Of a DNA stretch of 64,000 nucleotides, positions 58,201-64,000 are shown in pieces. Source of the stretch: Ustilaginoidea virens. Lineage: Eukaryota > Ascomycota > Sordariomycetes > Hypocreales > Clavicipitaceae. Where the stretch lies: positions 62,001-126,000 of the forward strand of contig NC_057318.1 in NCBI RefSeq assembly GCF_000687475.1, in the 5' to 3' direction. Within the stretch, counting starts at the first letter, position 1; every line of letters begins with the position of its first letter. The notes below the pieces were generated by a model. That model saw only the letters and a program-made list of their open reading frames with translations, had not been told where the DNA came from and did not search any database. A program made the translations under genes and the position numbers.

Positions 58201-59693
58201 GTCTTTCTAGGTATCGTAAAAATATATTTTATTCCCGTAAATCGGTAGGTAAATAACGCTATATATTTATTACCGTTAAAAGTAGTAGCTTATAGAAATA
58301 GATCGAAAGAGACCACTTTAAAGGGTTCCTAAGGTATTAAGAGCTTATAAGATAATTATAATATCTACTTTATGATTTTCACGCTGCTATAAACCTTATA
58401 ATTCGAAGCTTCTTTTTCCTTAGGTATCTATAATATATCCTTAAAAATATAATCTATCGAATCCCGACCTAGGTGCCTAAAATGTATATGCTAAATAGTA
58501 TAAGGTATTTTTATTGAAGTTTTAGGCTGGCGGCTATCTCTTCGAGCTAAATAGGCTTCATTAATAATTAAGGCTTTATTTTGAGCCTTTATAATGAATT
58601 TATCTATAGGCATATCGTTTCTACCACTTTAGTAGAAGATATAGGGCCTTTTTTCCACCTAAGAAACTTAAAAGATAATTTTTTATTAACTATTTTTTTA
58701 TAGGTAAATCTCGTCGACTTTATTATTCTAAAATAATCCCTTATTTCTTATCTTTTTTATAGTAAGAAGATTCGCTATAATTATCAGATTATATAGAATA
58801 TCGGTAAAGGTAATAGCCCTTCTATCCTATAATATAATTCGAACAGAGCTAATACTAAGAACTTTTAAAATACTATTATAAATATTACGAATGAGGTGCT
58901 TATCGATATTATAGTCGATATTAATAAACCATTTTATATCGTTGAAAATATATATTAAAGCGCCGCTATCGAGTATAATATAAGATTTTAAAAGATCTAA
59001 ATCATCCGGGTGAGTTCCTATAGAAAGGATAGATATTATAAATACCTTATCTTCCTTTTCTTTCTCTATTAATCTATTTTCTTTTTTATTATTATTATTA
59101 TTACTTTTGCCTTTACTTTTGCCCTTATGTTTATCTTAAAAGGTTTTAAATATATTTTACACCTCTTTAGATTCCTTTTTTATCTTTTTATATATAGCTT
59201 TTTAGCTTTTCTTGCTGATCCTATCTTTTAAGTAGTTTAGAGCCATCGATAGAGTTAATATCTAATAATTCTTATAATAAGGCCCCTTTACTATATAGGG
59301 CTTGCTATAGTATTTATAGGTCTTTTTCTCTACTAAAAATAAAGCCAAAGTATCACTAGAAGCGGCTTATAATAAAGGTTTGGTATCGTTAGTTATAAAT
59401 GCTATATAACTACTGCTAATCTTCCCCTTCTCTTCTAGCTCCTATTTCTACTAAATATATTTAACGGTTATTAGAAAATCGAGATATTTATTCCGTTCTT
59501 ATGCTTTTACTATTCGATTAAGGATTTTTTTTTTAAAGGTAGGATACTTTTAATAAAGAGCTTCTGCTAGCTATTTAGTAGGCGTATTCCTATTAATAAG
59601 GATCGAGTTTATTCGCACTAATTATTTATATAATATAGAGATTTTGTTAAATTATTCTTCTATATTATTATTGCAATTCTCAAGGTCACTATA

Positions 59694-60411
59694 AAAGCAG
59701 AGCCTTACTAGCTAGCTAGATGGCACAAGACTGTCTGCGACCTGTGAACTAATCTTAGTATAAATACTAGATTTTTCACCAAGTCCTAAGACTATACAAG
59801 TGCTATAAAGCAGGGCAAGTGTAAAGGCAAGGCAAATATAAGATAACCAGAAAACGCAGGGAAGGTGGAAGTTAAGAGGCATGTAGTGCATTAACAGACT
59901 CGATTGTGCTGCCCTTCTACTATCTAGAAAGAAGGGGAAAAGCTATCCTATATATACACGAAGGAGGGGTGGGCCCAGGCATCCAAGGTAGCCAGTAAGA
60001 AAGCTCCCCGTAATACTCGCTATGCCACGTATATAATACGTCAGCAGCCCCACTATATCCAGCCTTTCCAACCACCCTAACCACCGCACTAGTAACTAGT
60101 CACCACGCTAGTGACTAACCACCACACTAGTAGACTAGCCACCACGCTAGTAGGCCACCACGCTAATTTAGCAATGCCACACCACGCTAGTAGGCCGCCA
60201 CCACGCTAGTAGGCAACCACGCTAATTTAGCAATGCCACACCTTTTCAACAAGGCCTACCTTACTTGATATACAGTAATAATCCACTGAAAATCCTTAAG
60301 GTAAAAGGCAAAAGCCTAAGGTTAGTAAGACTACCGTAAGTCTAAGAGGCGGTATAAGGGCCAGAAGGTCAGTAGGCCAGTAGGGCATTAGGCCAGCAGC
60401 CTAGTAGGCTA
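59694..60411. mobile_element. GC-richer block nested in the retrotransposon
   Basis: About 718 bases of clearly less AT-rich DNA inside the gag region of the copia element. It is flanked by CTATA on both sides (59,689-59,693 and 60,412-60,416), which may be a target duplication, although such AT-rich 5-mers are common. On the minus strand it contains TGTTGAAAAGG (60,241-60,251), a typical copia LTR start, and TATATA boxes, so it may be a solo LTR or other non-autonomous insert. It carries a minisatellite. No terminal inverted repeats were seen. Confidence 0.4.
60081..60242. repeat. CCACCACGCTAGTAGGC minisatellite
   Basis: Repeated copies of a CCACCACGCTAGTAGGC-like unit. It also contains a larger ~45-base duplication ending CACGCTAATTTAGCAATGCCACACC (copies ending near 60,182 and 60,242). 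It lies inside the GC-richer nested block. Confidence 0.8.
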
Positions 60412-61407
60412 CTATAGGATTTTAACAATTATATCTTCCGAGGTTACATCGTATAGCCTACTTAAATTTTTCCTTAAGGTATTCCTAGATAATAAGCTAA
60501 ACCGGTCGTATATATTCTATTAGGCATTAAATTTTTCCTCGAATGTTCTTATTGCCTGCCACTAATATCTTATAGCTAGGGCTCAGTATTAATTCAAACT
60601 ATGCTATATATGCTCGAAGGTTCCGACTAAACATTATATAATAGTCGTTCTGAATATTGTACTAAATATTAGCTTATTTCATCCATTCTGCAGTAGTAAT
60701 ACTACTAGGGTATTGTATTAGCTTAAAGTAGTAGTTTTCTTTAATATTCTCGATTTACTGTAGCCGGATTATTCTTATTCTTACCATTAGTACTGCCAAT
60801 AATGCCCTAGCTGCCGATATAGCTTTAGTATTTACAGAAGGGGTACGATCTATAGCTTCTATTAATAAATCTGCTATTACTGTAGATATTAGTATTAATG
60901 CTAATGCCTATGTAGAATAGATAGGTTAATCTAATTTTTATACTAGCAGAAGGGGCATATTTAGTATTTCTAAGCCCTTAGGATTAACGAATATCCAAAT
61001 ATTATTATCTAAAGCACGCTTTTAAATATAATTATACTAGATATCCTAGTCATATCGGGATATCAGCTTGACTGCTGGTTTAGAGCTATTATCAGTAATA
61101 GTACCTATTTTCGCTGATAACGATATTTAGGGCATGAATTGATCTAATAAAAATAGCGGTTAAGATGTCTATTGGTTAATTTTAAAGGAAATATCGCGAC
61201 TTTCTACCTAAATAGCCTCCTTTTTAATTAATAAGGCTACACGAGTATATTAGCAATAATACTTTTGATGGATTTAAAGGGGAATCCCAAGCTTGCTTAA
61301 ATAGGATCCGGAAAATAGTGGCTTTTACAGCAAAATAAAGATAATAGTTGATCTTAAGGCTGGGCCACAAGGTAAGGGATAATAATAAGGTTTTATTGTG
61401 ATATTTA

Positions 61408-61421
61408 CGCAATTGCTACTA
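61408..61421 (-). other. primer-binding site of copia element (degraded)
   Basis: Directly next to the right LTR, the minus strand reads TAGTAGCAATTGCG. With one G-to-A change reversed this begins TGG, as a tRNA primer site should. The exact tRNA is not identified. Confidence 0.4.
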
Positions 61422-61618
61422 TATTAAAATGCATAGGGAAAATGCGATAAATGCTTGATTGAAGGAACTAAGTCCTCTTTAAGAGACTTGTGTTCCCAGC
61501 TATTTATAGTGGGATAGGGGGTACCCCTAAGGGCTTACTGATCTAGGGAGAACTCGGCATATCTAACCTCGGACATGACCGATATCCACATTACAGACAA
61601 GCCAATTTCCCTCCAACA
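61422..61618 (-). repeat. right LTR of copia element (5' LTR by coding strand)
   Basis: 197 bases, beginning TATTAA where the left copy has TGTCAG (three transitions) and ending CCAACA. On the coding strand the LTR begins TGTTGGAGGG, a common copia start. Confidence 0.92.
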
Positions 61619-62522
61619 CCGGCTCCATCCCACAACACCTTACCCCCCTCCCCCGTCATCAGGTTGAAAATCGACACGACACGTTCTGCGACTGCATGAC
61701 CCGCGATAGATGCGCTCATCCCGGTCCATGGAACAGCCCAGAGTTGAGACGAGCGGTTCCTGCACACGCATCAAGCGCATCAAGTGAATGCACGTGCCGG
61801 CGCGAACATGCGCCCCGCAGGGGTTACAACCAAGTCCATACCGCGAAGGCCAATTTGCTGAATGCAAAAGTGGGTTTTGGGTATAAGCCCCTTCTCTGGA
61901 TTGGTTCTCGATGGCTTCCATCCCCCCCAGGACCGAGCGACTAGAAGCCAGCGGCAAAAAAATGCTCGACTCGACGGGCTTGCATTCTAAATCCCCCCCC
62001 GCCCCTTTTCCCCGGCCCTCAACAACGCGCTATTCCGACGCCGAATCCTACGCGAAGCCGAACAGCGTTTCCGATTGAAACCCTGGCTGCTGCGCCAACG
62101 ACAATGTTCGGTCCTACTAGTCCTAGACTGGTGTTTCGTGGCTTGTGTCCTTTGCAGCACCATGTGTGACGCAGTGCGCAAGGCGCCGCAAAGCAAAAAT
62201 GTCACTCCAGCTTTCACGGTCCTAACCCGACGGACGGGACGTTGCTCATCGACCTGGTTCCGAGCGGCCCTGGCATGCCGGATTCGTGCATATTTTGCTT
62301 CAGGTGCTCGGTCCATGTAACCTGAAATTAATCCCCATTCCTACCAGCCATTAAACTATGCGTTTCAACTGATAAGCTGAATTTGCCAAAGAAAAAAAAG
62401 AAAAAAGAAAAAAGGGGAAAAAATGGCCGAAATTAAAAAGAAAAGTGAAAACCCATCCAGGGCCCATAACATAAAAGAAGCAAAATTCCCAGGCGTTGTG
62501 CTGCTTGCCCCAATCCCTCAAA
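61619..62522. other. intergenic region between retrotransposon and ABC transporter
   Basis: About 900 bases, with no supported gene. Open frames at 61,640-62,316 lack domains. The right end holds the transporter terminator and an A-rich stretch at about 62,389-62,425. Confidence 0.5.
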
Positions 62523-64000
62523 TCATTCGTCCGACCTACCAGCCAGGTCCTTGGCTGGCCCGCACTCCAAAACCCTCCCTCGCTCCAGCCTCAGACACCA
62601 ATTCGCATCCTCAACTGCCTCTAGTCTATGCGCAATGGTAATGACAGTGCTTCTAGACAGCTCGTCCCTCAGGACACGTTGCACCGTCGCTGCCGTCCCC
62701 CGATCTATCGATGCCGTTGCCTCATCCAGAATGACAAGCCCGCTTCTTCGCAGCACCGCTCGCCCAATTCCAACCAGTTGTCGTTGACCTTGGCTTAAAT
62801 TCTTGCCCCCTGCGTCAATGGTCGAATTGAGACTCCAGTCTTTTCCGAGCACTCGGTGAATGACGTTTTCGCACTCTGCATTGGAGAATTTGCCCTCTGG
62901 GTCAACGTTATCGCGCAGAGTGCCAGGGAACAATATCGGATCCTGCTGTATAAATGTCACGCGGTTGCGGAGAGTTGTGCGGTTCACACCTGCCACATCT
63001 ACGCAGCCGATTTTCACGGTTCCTTCAAAAGCGGTTTGAGTCGCAAGCAGAGCGTTTGCAATCGTCGACTTTCCGGAGCCTGTTCTGCCGAGCACAGCGC
63101 AGGTGGACCCGCCGGGAATCTCAAACGTCACCTTGTCCAGGACTGCCGGCAAGTCCTTGTCATACTTGAACGACATGGTTTCGAATTTGACATCGTCACA
63201 GGGGCGTGGCCAGTCGTCTGATGGCTCATCACCCCCGTTGGGCTCCTCGGGGATCTTGTTAAGCATGTTGACGCGCTCCAGGGATACGGCATCAAGTTGC
63301 AGCTGGGCAATCTTTTCGCACAACTGCTGCACTGATGCCATGGCGATGGTTGTTTGCGTTAGCACGAAGCCAATGGCGCTTGCCGGCGTACCAAGCCAGA
63401 TCATGCATACCATGAGCATGGCTCTCGTGCAGGCCGAGGAAATGCCAAGGCGGAAGTCGAGCCAGAAAGCCATGCTCCAGAAAAAATGATCCTGTTTCTG
63501 AAAGTCATCCACGGCGTCCAAATGGCGGTCCAGGAAACGGCCTTCGACTCGGAGCGCACGGATCGTTACCAAGCCATCCTGCATGACTCCAATATTCGCA
63601 ATGATGGGTGTCAGGTACCTCATCTCCATTCGTCGCAAGCTCCTGGAAACAGGAACGTAAATACGGAAAAAATAGACAAAGAGAATAGACACTGCGCCCA
63701 GGATAATTAGAAGCAAGGGCTGGTGGGTGGCAATGGCCACAAGACTGAGAATCAGCGCAATCAAATTAAAGACGAACCCTTCCAGCGGCGCTAGAATTCC
63801 GCCGTCCACCATTCCCATGTCGGAAATGAGTCGGTTTTTGAGTTGTCCTGTAGGCGTGGTGTCGTAATACCGGAAAGTGGCCCTGCTGACTCGCTCGATG
63901 GCAGTTTGGAACAGCCCCTGAGCGGCATCCACGGAGATCTTGGACAGCAGAAGCTGAGCAATTCCATATGCTATGACCTGGCCCGCGGAGAAGCCAGCAA
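62523..64000 (-). CDS. ABCC-family ABC transporter, C-terminal half (partial)
   Basis: C-terminal part of a multidrug-resistance-protein-type (ABCC) exporter; the gene continues beyond the right edge, so about 492 codons are seen and the start is missing. The frame stays open from 64000 to the stop at 62523 with no intron. Visible are the second transmembrane domain (several membrane helices, with TTPTGQLKNRLISDM in the coupling region) and the second nucleotide-binding domain with Walker A GRTGSGKST, the ABCC-type signature LSQGQRQ, Walker B LVILDEATAS and the H-loop IAHRL. All catalytic residues of this domain are present. Substrate unknown: fungal members export drugs, toxins or conjugates. 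Confidence 0.93.
   Translation of the reverse strand, partial: AGFSAGQVIAYGIAQLLLSKISVDAAQGLFQTAIERVSRATFRYYDTTPTGQLKNRLISDMGMVDGGILAPLEGFVFNLIALILSLVAIATHQPLLLIILGAVSILFVYFFRIYVPVSRSLRRMEMRYLTPIIANIGVMQDGLVTIRALRVEGRFLDRHLDAVDDFQKQDHFFWSMAFWLDFRLGISSACTRAMLMVCMIWLGTPASAIGFVLTQTTIAMASVQQLCEKIAQLQLDAVSLERVNMLNKIPEEPNGGDEPSDDWPRPCDDVKFETMSFKYDKDLPAVLDKVTFEIPGGSTCAVLGRTGSGKSTIANALLATQTAFEGTVKIGCVDVAGVNRTTLRNRVTFIQQDPILFPGTLRDNVDPEGKFSNAECENVIHRVLGKDWSLNSTIDAGGKNLSQGQRQLVGIGRAVLRRSGLVILDEATASIDRGTAATVQRVLRDELSRSTVITIAHRLEAVEDANWCLRLERGRVLECGPAKDLAGRSDE

Larger units (their letters stand above)
55035..61618 (-). mobile_element. Ty1/copia LTR retrotransposon, RIP-mutated and inactive
   Basis: 6584 bases, bounded by 197-base direct LTRs and a 5-base target duplication CCGGC (55,030-55,034 and 61,619-61,623). 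The coding strand is minus. At 61,224-61,412 a gag-like start can be read. Near 56,543-56,770 a reverse-transcriptase segment is visible, with a degraded copia block (LYMGFKGL where copia has LYGL-type sequence) and FFYINNL (56,547-56,558 region) in place of YVDDL, which is what G-to-A change would produce. The interior is very AT-rich with stops in every frame, so no protein is made. The element lies between a conserved gene and an ABCC transporter and appears not to disrupt either. Confidence 0.9.

Noticed and set aside
1..64000. CRISPR array, bacterial operon or phage features
   Set aside because: The DNA is fungal: spliced genes, fungal families and a RIP-like element. No spaced palindromic repeat array was seen.

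Overview
The window is genomic DNA of a filamentous ascomycete, most likely a sordariomycete of the Hypocreales type. This is inferred from short GT-AG introns (about 50-85 bases) with CTAAC/CTGAC-like branch points, fungal gene families, and a transition-mutated (RIP-like) LTR retrotransposon. Every multi-exon model below was assembled by hand by joining reading frames across splice signals and checking phase; none was confirmed with transcripts.

Left arm (1.4-8.6 kb): three genes look like a cell-surface polysaccharide cluster. They are a small chitin-synthase-like GT2 enzyme, a secreted polysaccharide deacetylase with three CBM18 modules, and a nucleotide-sugar dehydrogenase whose catalytic motif is of the UDP-N-acetylhexosamine type. 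The last two are divergent across 1.2 kb. Together they suggest a polymer or modification using amino sugars and aminouronic acids.

Core block (9.1-19 kb): housekeeping genes follow. These are the ankyrin/DHHC palmitoyltransferase Akr1, the signal recognition particle receptor beta subunit (divergent from Akr1), cystathionine beta-synthase, and a secreted M28 aminopeptidase.

Accessory island (about 19-42 kb): gene-poor and partly AT-rich. Its centre is a divergent pair: a four-LysM secreted protein (29.8-32.0 kb) and a 1141-residue GH18/CBM18 chitinase of the killer-toxin-like type (33.7-37.4 kb). Around the pair, all on the minus strand, lie four copies of one small secreted protein family (19.7, 23.3, 39.2 and 40.8 kb). 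The family shares a signal peptide and a C...CxxC...C pattern; one copy is frameshifted. I recognise no described family. A conserved protein of unknown function (28.6 kb) sits at the 3' end of the LysM gene. The arrangement recalls killer systems in which a chitinase opens a wall for a small cargo, but that is a hypothesis.

Right arm (42.8-64 kb): a bicovalent-FAD oligosaccharide oxidase, a PHO80-type cyclin, an Hsp30-type small heat-shock protein with heat-shock elements, a conserved coiled-coil protein of unknown function, a complete but inactivated Ty1/copia element (55,035-61,618, 197-base LTRs, 5-base target duplication CCGGC) carrying a GC-richer nested block, and the C-terminal half of an ABCC transporter running off the right edge.
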